Positions 52,676-62,872 of a stretch of 64,000 nucleotides of DNA are shown in pieces. Origin of the DNA: Pacificoceanicola sp049803835 (GTDB taxonomy: Bacteria > Pseudomonadota > Alphaproteobacteria > Rhodobacterales > Rhodobacteraceae); the NCBI RefSeq assembly GCF_049803835.1, contig NZ_JBNAGK010000011.1, positions 176,897 through 240,896 of the forward strand. The letters run 5' to 3'. Made by a program: the position numbers and the translations under genes. The number at the start of each line of letters is the position of its first letter. The stretch's first letter is position 1. The notes beneath the pieces were generated by a model. The model did no database searches. It was not told the DNA's origin and worked only from the letters and a program-made list of their open reading frames with translations.

Positions 52676-53664
52676 GAAGGAACGGCGGAGCCAGTCGCTG
52701 TTTTTCGTCTTGTCTGCGTTGCCCACGTCAAGCCTTTCTGAAGGAGGATGAAGGCAAAGAGCAGTCCCCCGATGACAATCTTGGTCCACCAGCTCGACAG
52801 GGTGCCATCGAACACGATGTAGGTTTGTATCAGACCCATGATCAGAATGCCAAAAAATGTTCCGGCGACAAAGCCATAGCCTCCGGTCAGGAGCGTGCCG
52901 CCAATGACCACAGCCGCGATGGCGTCGAGCTCGACCCCTACGGTTGCAAGGCTGTAGCCCGCTGACGTGTAGAGGGAGAAAACGATGCCGGAGAGGCCGG
53001 CGAGACCACCGGAGATGGCATAGATGAGGATGGTGGTCGAGGCGAGCGGCACACCCATGAGTCGGGCGGTCTGCGTGCCGCCGCCCATGGCGTAGACATT
53101 TTGGCCGAAGCGGGTGCGATGCGCGGTGACGATGCCGACGAGGAACGTCAGCACCATGAGGCCGCCGATGAGCCGGAAGCGCCCGCCGCCGGGGTCTTTC
53201 CAGTAGAGCCCTTGCAGGGTGTCGTAGAACTCATGCGTGATCGGCACGGACTCGGTCGAGAGTACGTAGGCCGCGCCGCGGGCCAGGAACATACCCGCCA
53301 GCGTGACGATGAAGGGCGGCATTTCGAGATAGTGGATCAGCGCGCCCATGCTCGCGCCGAAGGCGGTCGAGATGACGAGGGCGAGGGCAAAGGCCATCAG
53401 CGGATGGATCGACGTGTCGCGCAGGATCACCGCGAGGAAGACCCCGGTGAAGGCGATGACGGAGCCGATACTGAGGTCGATGCCGCCGGACAGGATGACG
53501 AAGGTCATGCCGACGGCGGCGATGCCGAGGAAGGCATTGTCCGTCAGCAGGTTCGCAATCACCCGCGTCGAAAGCATCGAAGGATAGGCGTAGCCGCAGA
53601 GCGCGTAGGCGGCGAAGAAGGTCAGCAGCGTGACGATCAGCGGCAGATGGGTGGAGCGGATCAT
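52672..53664 (-). CDS. yjfF: YjfF-type sugar ABC permease
   Basis: A 330-residue permease of the RbsC/YjfF group: GMTFVILSGGIDLSIGSVIAFTGV, MPPFIVTLAGMFLARGAAYVLSTESVPI and GVELDAIAAVVIGGTLLTGGYGFVAGTFFGILIMGLIQTYI. The wording, including SSWWTKIVIGGLLFAFILLQ, matches YjfF of the galactofuranose importer. It pairs with YtfT encoded before it (four-base overlap). Confidence 0.92.
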   Translation of the reverse strand: MIRSTHLPLIVTLLTFFAAYALCGYAYPSMLSTRVIANLLTDNAFLGIAAVGMTFVILSGGIDLSIGSVIAFTGVFLAVILRDTSIHPLMAFALALVISTAFGASMGALIHYLEMPPFIVTLAGMFLARGAAYVLSTESVPITHEFYDTLQGLYWKDPGGGRFRLIGGLMVLTFLVGIVTAHRTRFGQNVYAMGGGTQTARLMGVPLASTTILIYAISGGLAGLSGIVFSLYTSAGYSLATVGVELDAIAAVVIGGTLLTGGYGFVAGTFFGILIMGLIQTYIVFDGTLSSWWTKIVIGGLLFAFILLQKGLTWATQTRRKTATGSAVPS

Positions 53665-54710
53665 TGCGCGTCCTCCTGGGGCTCGCGGGGCAGGGGGCTT
53701 TTGTCCGGTTGCGGCTGTGGCCCGGAGGCGCGGAGCATGTAGAGCGCGGTGCCGATGCGCGGGCTCTGAATGACGAGGATGCCGAGGATCAAGATGGCCT
53801 TGATCACGAGGTTGAACTCCGGTGGCAGGCCCGAGAGCAGGATGACGGAGTTCACCGACTGGATGATGAGCGCGCCGATGAGGGACGCGAGGATGCTGAA
53901 ACGGCCACCCAGCAGGGAGTTGCCGCCGATCACCACGGCGAGGATGGCATCGAGTTCAAGCCAGAGACCGGCGTTGTTGGCATCCGCGCCCTTGATGTCG
54001 GCGGCGACGATGACCCCGGCCAGCGCGGCGCAGAGGCCGCTGACGAGGTAGACGCAGACCAGAAGCAGGCGCGAGTTGATCCCGGCAAGACGGGAGGAGC
54101 GTTCGTTGATGCCGATGGCCTCGATCAGCATCCCGAGCGCGGTCTTGCGCACGGCGAAGATGATGAGCGCGCCGAGCGCGATCCAGATCAGGATCGGTGT
54201 CGGCACGCCCAGCACGGTGCCCGCGCCGAGGTGGATCAGGCCGGGGTTGGAGAAGGTGAGGATCTTGCCCTCGGTAATCAGTTGCGCGATTCCGCGCCCG
54301 GCGACCATCAGCACAAGCGTTGCGACGATGGGCTGGATGCGCAGGATGGCGACGAGAAAGCCATTCCACAGACCACAAACCGCCCCGGCGGCGAGCGCGG
54401 CAAGAAGGGCGGTGCCCCAGCCGTGGCCGCCGGTGACCGTCGCGGCGGCGGTTGCCCCGGCGATGGCCATGACCGCGCCGACGCTGAGGTCAATACCCTT
54501 CGTGGCGATGACGAGCGTCATGCCGATGCACAGCAACGCGACGGGAGCACCTCGGTTCAGAACGTCAATCAGGTTGCCGAAAAGGCGGCCATTGCGGAAG
54601 TCGATGTGAAAGAATTCCGGGAAGATCAGCACGTTCAGCAGCATCGCAGCGCCAAGGATCAGCAACTGCGGCGTGACGCGTTTCAGGACGGAGGGCTTGG
54701 GGCCGCGCAT
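53661..54710 (-). CDS. ytfT: YtfT-type sugar ABC permease
   Basis: The 349-residue RbsC-like permease has GMTLVIATKGIDLSVGAVMAIAGATAA, ILRIQPIVATLVLMVAGRGIAQLITEGKILTF and LDAILAVVIGGNSLLGGRFSILASLIGALIIQSVNSVILLSG. A TTG at 54719 is in frame, but ATG 54710, one base after the ytfR stop, is preferred. With YjfF it forms the membrane channel. Confidence 0.92.
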   Translation of the reverse strand: MRGPKPSVLKRVTPQLLILGAAMLLNVLIFPEFFHIDFRNGRLFGNLIDVLNRGAPVALLCIGMTLVIATKGIDLSVGAVMAIAGATAAATVTGGHGWGTALLAALAAGAVCGLWNGFLVAILRIQPIVATLVLMVAGRGIAQLITEGKILTFSNPGLIHLGAGTVLGVPTPILIWIALGALIIFAVRKTALGMLIEAIGINERSSRLAGINSRLLLVCVYLVSGLCAALAGVIVAADIKGADANNAGLWLELDAILAVVIGGNSLLGGRFSILASLIGALIIQSVNSVILLSGLPPEFNLVIKAILILGILVIQSPRIGTALYMLRASGPQPQPDKSPLPREPQEDAQ

Positions 54711-54711
54711 G

Positions 54712-56235
<1,524 letters not shown>

Positions 56236-56281
56236 GGGCGGACCTTAGGCGGGGAAGGGGGCTTTGCCAAAGCAAAGAAAG

Positions 56282-56344
56282 GGCCGGGCCGAGGAGGGGC
56301 CCGGCCAAGGCGGGACGTCCGGGAGAAAAACCGCCCGTCCCGCC
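56282..56344 (-). terminator. Two intercistronic hairpins between ytfQ and ytfR
   Basis: GGCGGGACG (56309-56317) pairs with CGTCCCGCC (56336-56344), and GGCCGGGCC (56282-56290) pairs with GGCCCGGCC (56298-56306), all perfect nine-base stems. The first begins eight bases after the ytfQ stop. No T-run follows. They probably stabilise the binding-protein message relative to ytfR. Confidence 0.65.
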
Positions 56345-56351
56345 GACGGGA

Positions 56352-57302
56352 TCAGTACCCGAGGTCCTTCTTCATGTCGTAGATCGCCTGATTGTCGTCT
56401 GCGGCGGTGAAGAGTTTGGATTCCGTCTGGATCCACTTCGCCGGTTCGGTGCCGCTCGCGAGATAGGCTTCGAGCGCGTCGAGCGCCGGACCTGCCATGT
56501 TCGGCGTCAGTTCGATGGTGGCGTTCATCTCGCCGTTCGCGATGGCGAGATGCGCGTCGGGCACCGCGTCGATGGCGACGATCTTGATGTCCTCGCCGGG
56601 CTTGAGGCCCGCTTCCTTGATCGCCTGGATCGCGCCGACGGCCATGTCGTCATTATGGGCGTAGAGTGCGCATATGTTCTCACCGCCTTCGGCCTTCAGG
56701 AAGCTTTCCATGACGACCTTGCCCTGAGACCGGGTGAAGTCGCCAGTCTGGGAGCGGACGATCTGCAGGTTCGGATGGTCGGCGATGGCCTGCTCGAACC
56801 CGGTCTTGCGGTCGATGGCAGGGGAGGAGCCGGTGGTGCCCTGAAGCTCCACGATGCGGCAATCGGCCCCGGCCATTTCATCGACCAGCCACTGCCCGGC
56901 AACATTGCCTTCGTGCACGAGATCCGAGGTGACGGCGGTCAGGTAGAGCGCCTTGTCGGCATCGACGGTGCGGTCGAGCAGAACGACGGGGATCTCCGCG
57001 TCCTTGGCCTCTTCCAGCACTTCGTCCCAGCCGGTCGCGACAACCGGCGCAACAAGAATGGCGTCGACACCCTGTGCGATGAAGCTGCGGATCGCCTTGA
57101 TCTGGTTTTCCTGCTTCTGCTGGGCGTCGGCGAATTTCAGGTCGATGCCGCGTGCGGCGGCTTCCTGCTTCGTGACGGTGGTTTCTGCCGCGCGCCAGCC
57201 GGATTCGGATCCGATCTGCGAAAAGCCGATGGTCATCTCGGCAAAGGCGGCGATGGGCGCAAATGCGATGGCGCTCGCGAGGAGCGTGGTCTTGAGTGTC
57301 AT
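56352..57302 (-). CDS. ytfQ: YtfQ-type sugar-binding protein (galactofuranose type)
   Basis: A 316-residue periplasmic protein with signal peptide ending AAFAE. The mature start MTIGFSQIGSESGWRAAETTV is the YtfQ hallmark; ENQIKAIRSFIAQGVDAILVAPVVATGWDEVL and ICALYAHNDDMAVGAIQAIKEAGLKPG follow. Starts at 57308 and 57302 are possible; GGGAGG is one base from the former and seven from the latter, so 57302 is chosen. It delivers a furanose-form sugar to YtfRT-YjfF. Confidence 0.93.
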   Translation of the reverse strand: MTLKTTLLASAIAFAPIAAFAEMTIGFSQIGSESGWRAAETTVTKQEAAARGIDLKFADAQQKQENQIKAIRSFIAQGVDAILVAPVVATGWDEVLEEAKDAEIPVVLLDRTVDADKALYLTAVTSDLVHEGNVAGQWLVDEMAGADCRIVELQGTTGSSPAIDRKTGFEQAIADHPNLQIVRSQTGDFTRSQGKVVMESFLKAEGGENICALYAHNDDMAVGAIQAIKEAGLKPGEDIKIVAIDAVPDAHLAIANGEMNATIELTPNMAGPALDALEAYLASGTEPAKWIQTESKLFTAADDNQAIYDMKKDLGY

Positions 57303-57678
57303 GGTCATACCTCCCTTGAGGAGCGTCCTCCCGCTCCTGTGAGTCGATTAAGTATTATTTTATCACTTATGTAAACCCGATTTGCGCGATGCCTGAAATT
57401 TTGCCCGGAACAAGGTGCGCAACTGGTCTTCCGCGGTTTCGCACGGGCGATGCGGCTGCGGCAAGATATTGTTGTCATTGGAGTAAATGTCTGTCCCTCC
57501 GCGCGGAGGGCGTGCCTCGGGAAACGGTTTTCAAACGGATTGCGGCAGGATGGCGGTATCGGGAAGCCCCGCATCCGTCTGCCTCCGAGCCAGTTTTCTG
57601 CCGGATGCGGGGCGATTTTCGGCCTGTCGCCTTCGGCCAGCCTCGCGAGGCAATCCGCAACGAGCGATGACTCGCAGC
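57303..57678. promoter_or_regulatory. ytfQ promoter region plus xox-operon 3' hairpins; no gene seen
   Basis: The first 75 bases are AT-rich (57345-57375, TTAAGTATTATTTTATCACT) and should hold the ytfQ promoter and GntR site. CCCTCCGCGCGGAGGG at 57495-57510 is a perfect 16-bp palindrome. GCCCCGCATCCG (57566-57577) and CGGATGCGGGGC (57602-57613) form a perfect 12-bp stem with a 24-base loop, 65 bases after the stop of the last xox-cluster gene, and may end that transcript although only a short T-run is present. Confidence 0.5.
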
Positions 57679-58212
57679 CTATCTCGGTTGCGGTTCGAGG
57701 GGTTTGATCTGCTCCAGGGGGTAGTCGAAAAAGGCCCAGCCGTCGGTGCCATCGGGCAGCCAATAGACGGCCGTGTAGCCCCATTCGACAGCCCGCTTCG
57801 CCGCGTTCCAGCTCATCCAGCAGTCTTCGAGACAGAAGAATACAAGGGGCCGGGCGGTGTCTCCATGGGTGACCATGTCAAGCCCGCTGCGGAAGTACGC
57901 CGCCGTCGGTTCGGCTATGGCGCCGTAGCCGACGTTCGGCAGCCAGAGGGCGCCGGGAATGGACAGGCGCGGTTTGTCGCGCCAGAGCGTGGCCTCGGGC
58001 AGGTTCGCCGGTTTCGGGGCCTGCGGCAGTACGTCGATGAAGGCCGCACCGGCCTGCCAATGCTCATGCGCCTTTTCCGGACCGATCACCGTGGCCCCGG
58101 CGAGTGTGTCCGGCACCGGACTGCGGTATTCATCCATCCGGTAGCCGTCTGTTTCCGGGACCTGGGCGAGCACCGGCAGTGCCGAAAGGATCAGCACCGC
58201 CGCGAGTTTCAT
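57679..58212 (-). CDS. PQQ-dependent catabolism-associated CXXCW-type protein
   Basis: A 177-residue exported protein (signal MKLAAVLILSALPVLAQ) with a rhodanese-like C-terminal region containing FFCLEDCWMSWNAAKRAVEWGY, the cysteine-tryptophan motif that marks proteins found with PQQ-dependent alcohol dehydrogenases. ATG 58212 overlaps the XoxJ stop as ATGA; the upstream frame is antisense-like and lacks a signal sequence. Its exact job is unknown; a role in maturation of the quinoprotein or its cytochrome in the periplasm is inferred from context. Confidence 0.87.
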   Translation of the reverse strand: MKLAAVLILSALPVLAQVPETDGYRMDEYRSPVPDTLAGATVIGPEKAHEHWQAGAAFIDVLPQAPKPANLPEATLWRDKPRLSIPGALWLPNVGYGAIAEPTAAYFRSGLDMVTHGDTARPLVFFCLEDCWMSWNAAKRAVEWGYTAVYWLPDGTDGWAFFDYPLEQIKPLEPQPR

Positions 58213-59078
58213 TGCCCGACGTCCATGACCGCGTCGCCCATGTCCGTCACCAGCGGTACGCCGGCATCGGCGAGGATTGTATTGATCTCGTCCTGGTTGC
58301 GGCGGATCAGCGAATTTAGCTTGCGTTCCCAGACTTTTTCTCCCTGCCGAACGCCCATGGTGATGCGATAGAACAGCCGGGGCGGCAGGGTTTCGTGGAT
58401 CAGCGGGATGACCACCATGCCGGGATGATCCGACTTCACCAGAGGACCGCCCAGCGGACCCCAAAGGATCGCGGCGTCGATCTCGCCTTTCTCCAGATCG
58501 TCCAGCATGTCGAGCGCGGGACTTTCGATGCGGCGGTCGACGAACAGGTTATAGGGTCTGGCCTTTCCGATCAGCCCGTTTCGGGCCATGTGCGTTGCGG
58601 GCGGACTGCCGGCGATGATGCCGATCTTCCGGTCCCTCAGCCGCTCGTCCGACAGGGTCTCGACGGACTTGAGGTCAGAGGTTTCCGGCACGATCAGCGT
58701 ATAGACCGAGGTGAAGTAATGATTGGTGTTCTGCACCAGCTCGTGACCTTGGGCGTAGGCCATGATCACATCGCACTTCTTTGCCTTGAGCGTCTGGCGC
58801 ACGAAGCCGGTGGCCTGAGGAAACCAGGTGTATTGTACGGGCAGACCGAGCTTCTCGCCGATCAGGTCGGCGATCCTGTTCTCCCAGCCGCTGCCGTCCA
58901 TGGAGGACATCGGCGCATTGGCCGGGTCGGCGCAGACCCTGAGTGCGTTGCGGGAGACAAGATCAGAGGTCTGCGCCTGCGCGCCCGGGAGGCCGGACAC
59001 GCCCAAGACGAGACCGAGCGCCGCAGCCGCCAGGCCTCGCACAGGGTTCCGCACGATGTCAGCCACCCATGCAGGCAT
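58209..59078 (-). CDS. xoxJ: XoxJ-type periplasmic binding protein
   Basis: The 289-residue protein with signal region (GLAAAALGLVLGVSGLPGAQAQ) has the solute-binding-protein fold of XoxJ/MoxJ: LRVCADPANAPMSSMDGSGWENRIADLIGEKLGLPVQYTWFPQATGFVRQTL and CDVIMAYAQGHELVQNTNHYFTSVYTLIV. These proteins are thought to help activate the methanol dehydrogenase rather than transport a solute. Its 5' end overlaps xoxG by 20 bases. Confidence 0.9.
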   Translation of the reverse strand: MPAWVADIVRNPVRGLAAAALGLVLGVSGLPGAQAQTSDLVSRNALRVCADPANAPMSSMDGSGWENRIADLIGEKLGLPVQYTWFPQATGFVRQTLKAKKCDVIMAYAQGHELVQNTNHYFTSVYTLIVPETSDLKSVETLSDERLRDRKIGIIAGSPPATHMARNGLIGKARPYNLFVDRRIESPALDMLDDLEKGEIDAAILWGPLGGPLVKSDHPGMVVIPLIHETLPPRLFYRITMGVRQGEKVWERKLNSLIRRNQDEINTILADAGVPLVTDMGDAVMDVGQ

Positions 59079-59607
59079 TTTCCGTCTCTTTGATCGTTTC
59101 CGACTTGGCTTCCTTCTTCGCCGGACGGCCGCGCGGGATCGCGTCCATGCCGCGTGCCTTGAGATAGGTGTAGATGTCGTTGAGGTAGCACATGACGTTG
59201 GGGTTGTCGCCGAAGTGCGGCATGACGGAGTTGCCGTTCTGGCGGCCGTTCACCACGACATCGTAGAAGTCGTAATAGTCCATGTGCACGGCGGAATTCT
59301 TGATCTTCGGCGCATAGGTCGAACCTTCGCCGTCGGGGCCGTGGCAGACGTGGCATTCCGAGTGATAGCGGCGGAAGCCGGAGAAGGTCGCCCAGTCGAC
59401 GGTGCCGTCTTCGGAGACCTTGTAGGTCGGGATGCCGTCCTCGGTGAAATACACACCGTCTTCGTCATAGGAGACGGCCACCTGGTCCTGGAAGTCGGCG
59501 GGCTTGACCGGCTGATCGCTCCAGCTCTGGGCCTGGGCGAGCGCGGCGGCAGGCAGCACCGTCGCGGCAGCAGCGGCAAGGATGAAATGGGATGCGACGC
59601 GCATCAT
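59059..59607 (-). CDS. xoxG: XoxG-type cytochrome c
   Basis: A 182-residue exported c-type cytochrome: signal AAAAATVLPAAALAQ, heme motif CHVCH at 85-89, and probable distal Met129 in NGNSVMPHFGDN. This is the electron acceptor of the XoxF methanol dehydrogenase. AAGGTGA lies about six bases before ATG 59607. A hairpin separates it from xoxF (82-base gap). Confidence 0.92.
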   Translation of the reverse strand: MMRVASHFILAAAAATVLPAAALAQAQSWSDQPVKPADFQDQVAVSYDEDGVYFTEDGIPTYKVSEDGTVDWATFSGFRRYHSECHVCHGPDGEGSTYAPKIKNSAVHMDYYDFYDVVVNGRQNGNSVMPHFGDNPNVMCYLNDIYTYLKARGMDAIPRGRPAKKEAKSETIKETENACMGG

Positions 59608-59640
59608 GGGCAGTCACCTTCTGGGAAGTCCGGGGGAAGG

Positions 59641-59667
59641 GGAGCCGACGCGCGGGGCGCCGGCTCC
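59641..59667 (-). terminator. Intercistronic hairpin between xoxF and xoxG
   Basis: GGAGCCG (59641-59647) and CGGCTCC (59661-59667) form a perfect seven-base stem, extended by GCGC/GCGC pairing inside the loop. It lies 22 bases after the xoxF stop with no T-run, fitting higher xoxF than xoxG expression. Confidence 0.6.
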
Positions 59668-59689
59668 GTCTTGGTTCTTGATCGAACGG

Positions 59690-61492
59690 TCAGTTCGGCA
59701 GCGAGAAGACGGTCAGCTGGCCGCCGAGCGCGGTGTAGTCGCTGAGCGCGGCATAGCCGCCCACGGCGCCGAGACCGTCGTTCGGATTGGTCAGACCGGC
59801 CGCGAGACCGATGCCGGCCCAGCCGCCGACACCCGACAGGATGCCCACGTACTGCTTGCCGCCGCTCTCGTAGGTCATCACGTTGCCGATGATGCCCGAG
59901 GGGGTCTTGAACTTGTACAGCTCCTCACCCGAGGTCGCGTCGACCGCTTTCAGGTAGCCTTCGAGCGTGCCGTAGAACACCACGCCGCCGGCGGTTGCGA
60001 GAGCACCCGACCAGACGGAGAACTGCTCCGGCAGGGACCACTTGATCTCGCCGGTCTTGCCGTCCCAGGCGATGAAGTTGCCCATACCGCCATGGCTGTC
60101 CGGCGCCGGATACATCGACAGGGTCGCGCCGACATAGGGCTGACCTGCGGTGTAGGAGACGCGGAACGGCTCGTAATCCATGCAGACGTGGTTCGTCGGG
60201 ACGTAGAACAGCTCGGTCTGCGGCGAGTAGGCCGCGGGCTGCTGGTCCTTGGAGCCAAGCGCCGCCGGGCAGATGCCGGTGGAGTTGACGTCCTCGCCGT
60301 TCTGCTCGGTGGAGTACTGGGCGACCACAGCCGGACGACCGTAGTTTTCCGACGCCGGGTCCATGTCGACGCCGGTGGTCCAGTTCACCGCCGGGTCGAA
60401 CTTCTCGGCAACCAGCAACTCGCCGGACACGCGGTCAAGCGTGTAGCCGAGACCGTTGCGGTCGAAGTGCGTGAGCAGCTTGCGCTCGGTGTCGTCGATG
60501 GTCTGCTCCGTCAGGATCATTTCGTTGATGCCGTCATAGTCCCACTCGTCGTGGGGCGTCATCTGGTAGACCCACTTGGCCATGCCGGTGTCGATGTCGC
60601 GGGCGAAGATGGTCATGGACCAGCGGTTGTCGCCGGGGCGCTGTGCCGGGTTCCAGGTGGAGGGGTTGCCCGAGCCGTAGTACATCAGGTTCTCTTCGAG
60701 ATCCGCGGAGTACCAGCCCCAGGTGGTGCCGCCACCGATCATCCACTGGTCGCCTTCCCAGGTGTTGGTGCCCGAGTTCTCGCCCACCGGCTGACCGAGG
60801 TGCGTCGTCGCCTGCGGATCCATCAGGATGTCTTCGTCCGGACCCATGGAATAAGCGCGCCAGGCCACGGAGCCATCCGCCATGTTATAGGCCGTGACCG
60901 AGCCGCGGACGCCGAATTCGCCGCCCGAGATACCGACGATCACCTTGTCCTTGATCGGCAGCACGGTCGCGGTGTTGGTCTCACCCTTGGTCGGATCGCC
61001 GTTCTGCGCTTCCCAGACCACTTCGCCGGTCTTGGCATCGAGCGCGACGACCTTGGTGTCGGCCTGGTGCAGGAAGATCTTGCCCTCGCCGTAGGCGACG
61101 CCGCGGTTCACCGTGTCGCAGCACATGACCGGGATCACGTCCGGGTTCTGCTTCGGCTCGTACCGCCACAGGATCTTGCCTTCGTTCTGCAGATCCAGCG
61201 CATAGACGATGTTCGGGAAGGGCGTGTGGACATACATGACGTCATCCACCACCAGCGGCGAGCCTTCGTGGCCGCGCAGCACGCCGGTCGAGAAGGTCCA
61301 GGCCACCTGCAGGTCGCCGACGTTCTCCGCCGTGATCTGGTTCAGTTCGGAATAGCGCTGGTTGGCATAGTCGCCGGTCTGGATCGCCCATTGCTTGGGG
61401 TCGTTCATCCGGGCCACGAGATCGTCGTTGGCATAGGCCATCGTGCCCGCCGTCAACGCGATCCCGGAGGTCAGTAGCATCAGCTTTTTCAT
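59690..61492 (-). CDS. xoxF: Lanthanide-dependent PQQ methanol dehydrogenase
   Basis: The 600-residue quinoprotein has signal peptide (TSGIALTAGTMAYA) and an eight-blade PQQ propeller. The vicinal cysteines are C124-C125; metal-site residues are E192, N276 and the catalytic D318 in DEWDYDG. The extra D320, where calcium-type MxaF has Ala, is the signature of lanthanide-binding XoxF. It oxidises methanol to formaldehyde (or further) in the periplasm and passes electrons to XoxG. No mxaF, mxaI or PQQ synthesis genes are seen in the window. Confidence 0.95.
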   Translation of the reverse strand: MKKLMLLTSGIALTAGTMAYANDDLVARMNDPKQWAIQTGDYANQRYSELNQITAENVGDLQVAWTFSTGVLRGHEGSPLVVDDVMYVHTPFPNIVYALDLQNEGKILWRYEPKQNPDVIPVMCCDTVNRGVAYGEGKIFLHQADTKVVALDAKTGEVVWEAQNGDPTKGETNTATVLPIKDKVIVGISGGEFGVRGSVTAYNMADGSVAWRAYSMGPDEDILMDPQATTHLGQPVGENSGTNTWEGDQWMIGGGTTWGWYSADLEENLMYYGSGNPSTWNPAQRPGDNRWSMTIFARDIDTGMAKWVYQMTPHDEWDYDGINEMILTEQTIDDTERKLLTHFDRNGLGYTLDRVSGELLVAEKFDPAVNWTTGVDMDPASENYGRPAVVAQYSTEQNGEDVNSTGICPAALGSKDQQPAAYSPQTELFYVPTNHVCMDYEPFRVSYTAGQPYVGATLSMYPAPDSHGGMGNFIAWDGKTGEIKWSLPEQFSVWSGALATAGGVVFYGTLEGYLKAVDATSGEELYKFKTPSGIIGNVMTYESGGKQYVGILSGVGGWAGIGLAAGLTNPNDGLGAVGGYAALSDYTALGGQLTVFSLPN

Positions 61493-61563
61493 AAGCTCTC
61501 TCTCCCTATGGTGCGGCGGTTGATGCCGCTGAAGTGCAACCCCGAATGAAGGGCTGCGGATGG

Positions 61564-61605
61564 TTGCCGGTCCGGTCGGTCCTCTCCTCCCTGCCGGACC
61601 GGCAA
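61564..61605 (-). terminator. Hairpin between cytochrome c and xoxF genes
   Basis: TTGCCGGTCCGG (61564-61575) and CCGGACCGGCAA (61594-61605) are perfect 12-base arms around an 18-base purine-rich (reverse-strand) loop. It starts 11 bases after the cytochrome gene's stop. It may terminate the upstream message partly; the remaining 70 bases hold the xoxF ribosome site and probably a promoter. Confidence 0.65.
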
Positions 61606-61616
61606 TTCTGTGCGCC

Positions 61617-62018
61617 TTACTCCGCCGGGGCGGGGAAGGTTGCGAGATAGGCGACGACGTCGGCGCGCTCTTCTTCCTTGCGCAGCCCGGCGAAGGCCAT
61701 CTTGGTGCCGGGCACGTAGTCCTTGGGCTTCTCCAGGAAGGCCATCAGGCTTTCCGCATCCCAGACCGTGCCGTCAGCGCCCTTGGCCTTCATGGCGTCG
61801 GAATAGGAGAAATCCGGCTCGTGGCCCACCTGGCGGCCGACGATGCCGTTCAACTCCGGGCCCACCTTGTTCTCGGCGCCTTCGCCGATGGCATGGCAGG
61901 CCTTGCATTTGCGGAACACCTTTTCCCCGGCGTCCGGATCACCCGTACCGCCGTGGCTTTCGGCCAGGGCAAGGGTCGGGGTCAGCGTCAGGGCGAGGAT
62001 TCCGATCAGGGTCTTCAT
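61617..62018 (-). CDS. Class I cytochrome c (c550-like)
   Basis: A 133-residue periplasmic cytochrome: signal peptide TLIGILALTLTPTLALAES, heme motif CKACH at 38-42, and a Met ligand in VPGTKMAFAGLRKEEERADVVAYL. The sequence resembles mitochondrial-type c/c550. Located between S-formylglutathione hydrolase and xoxF, it probably carries electrons from XoxG to the terminal oxidase. ATG 62018 has GGAG nine bases upstream; the longer start adds a non-secretory leader. Confidence 0.9.
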   Translation of the reverse strand: MKTLIGILALTLTPTLALAESHGGTGDPDAGEKVFRKCKACHAIGEGAENKVGPELNGIVGRQVGHEPDFSYSDAMKAKGADGTVWDAESLMAFLEKPKDYVPGTKMAFAGLRKEEERADVVAYLATFPAPAE

Positions 62019-62038
62019 GTGGTCTTTCTCCGTTTCGT

Positions 62039-62869
62039 TCAGTTGAGGCGTTCCGCATGCCATGCGACATGGTCGCCTGCAAAAGTGTTCACAAAATAGT
62101 AGGAGTGGTCATAGCCCTTCTGCATGCGCACGGTCCCGGGCAGGCGGCATTTCGCCATCGTCTGCGCCAGCGCTTCCGGCCGCAGCAGGTCGAGGAACTG
62201 GTCCGCCGCGCCCTGGTCGACAAGGATGTCGCCTTTCCAGCCATGCTCCTCCAGCAGCAGCGTGCTGTCATACTCCGACCAGCCGGTCTCGTCGTCGCCG
62301 AGATAGGCGCTGAGCTGCTTGCGGCCCCAGTCCGACTGCGTCGGGTTGGCAATGGGCGCGAAGGCGGACAGGCTGTCGAACAGCGCCGGATTGCGCACCG
62401 CGATGGTGATCGCGCCATGCCCGCCCATGGAGTGCCCGGTGATGCCGTGACGGTCCTGCACCGGCAGGTGCTCCAGCACGATGGAGCGCAACTCGTTTAC
62501 CACGTAGTCGTACATCCGGAAGTTCGCCCGCCACGGATCGCGGGTCGCATTGACATAGAAGCCCGCGCCCTGACCGAGGTCATAGGCCTCGTCATCGGCA
62601 ATTCCCTCGCCGCGCGGCGAGGTGTCCGGAAAGATCACGGCCAGCCCATGCTTGGCGGCATGCTCCTGCAGCCCCGCCTTGGTCATGGCGTTCTCGTGGG
62701 TGCAGGTCAGGCCCGAAAGATACCATAGCACCGGCACCGGCCCGTCCTCCACTTGCGGCGGCAGGTAGGCAGCGAAGGTCATGTCGCAGCCGCAAGTATT
62801 GGATGGATGCCTGTAGACCCGCTGCGCCCCGCCGAAACTGCGGTTTTCCGAGAGGAGATCGAGCGTCAT
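62039..62869 (-). CDS. fghA: S-formylglutathione hydrolase
   Basis: The 276-residue alpha/beta hydrolase has the FghA/esterase D sequence: PVPVLWYLSGLTCTHENAMTKAG, the nucleophile Ser147 in GHSMGGHGAI, the Asp in LVDQGAADQFL and the His in YDHSYYFVNTF. It splits S-formylglutathione to formate and glutathione, the second step of formaldehyde oxidation. It follows the formaldehyde dehydrogenase gene after three bases. Confidence 0.95.
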   Translation of the reverse strand: MTLDLLSENRSFGGAQRVYRHPSNTCGCDMTFAAYLPPQVEDGPVPVLWYLSGLTCTHENAMTKAGLQEHAAKHGLAVIFPDTSPRGEGIADDEAYDLGQGAGFYVNATRDPWRANFRMYDYVVNELRSIVLEHLPVQDRHGITGHSMGGHGAITIAVRNPALFDSLSAFAPIANPTQSDWGRKQLSAYLGDDETGWSEYDSTLLLEEHGWKGDILVDQGAADQFLDLLRPEALAQTMAKCRLPGTVRMQKGYDHSYYFVNTFAGDHVAWHAERLN

Positions 62870-62872
62870 CGC

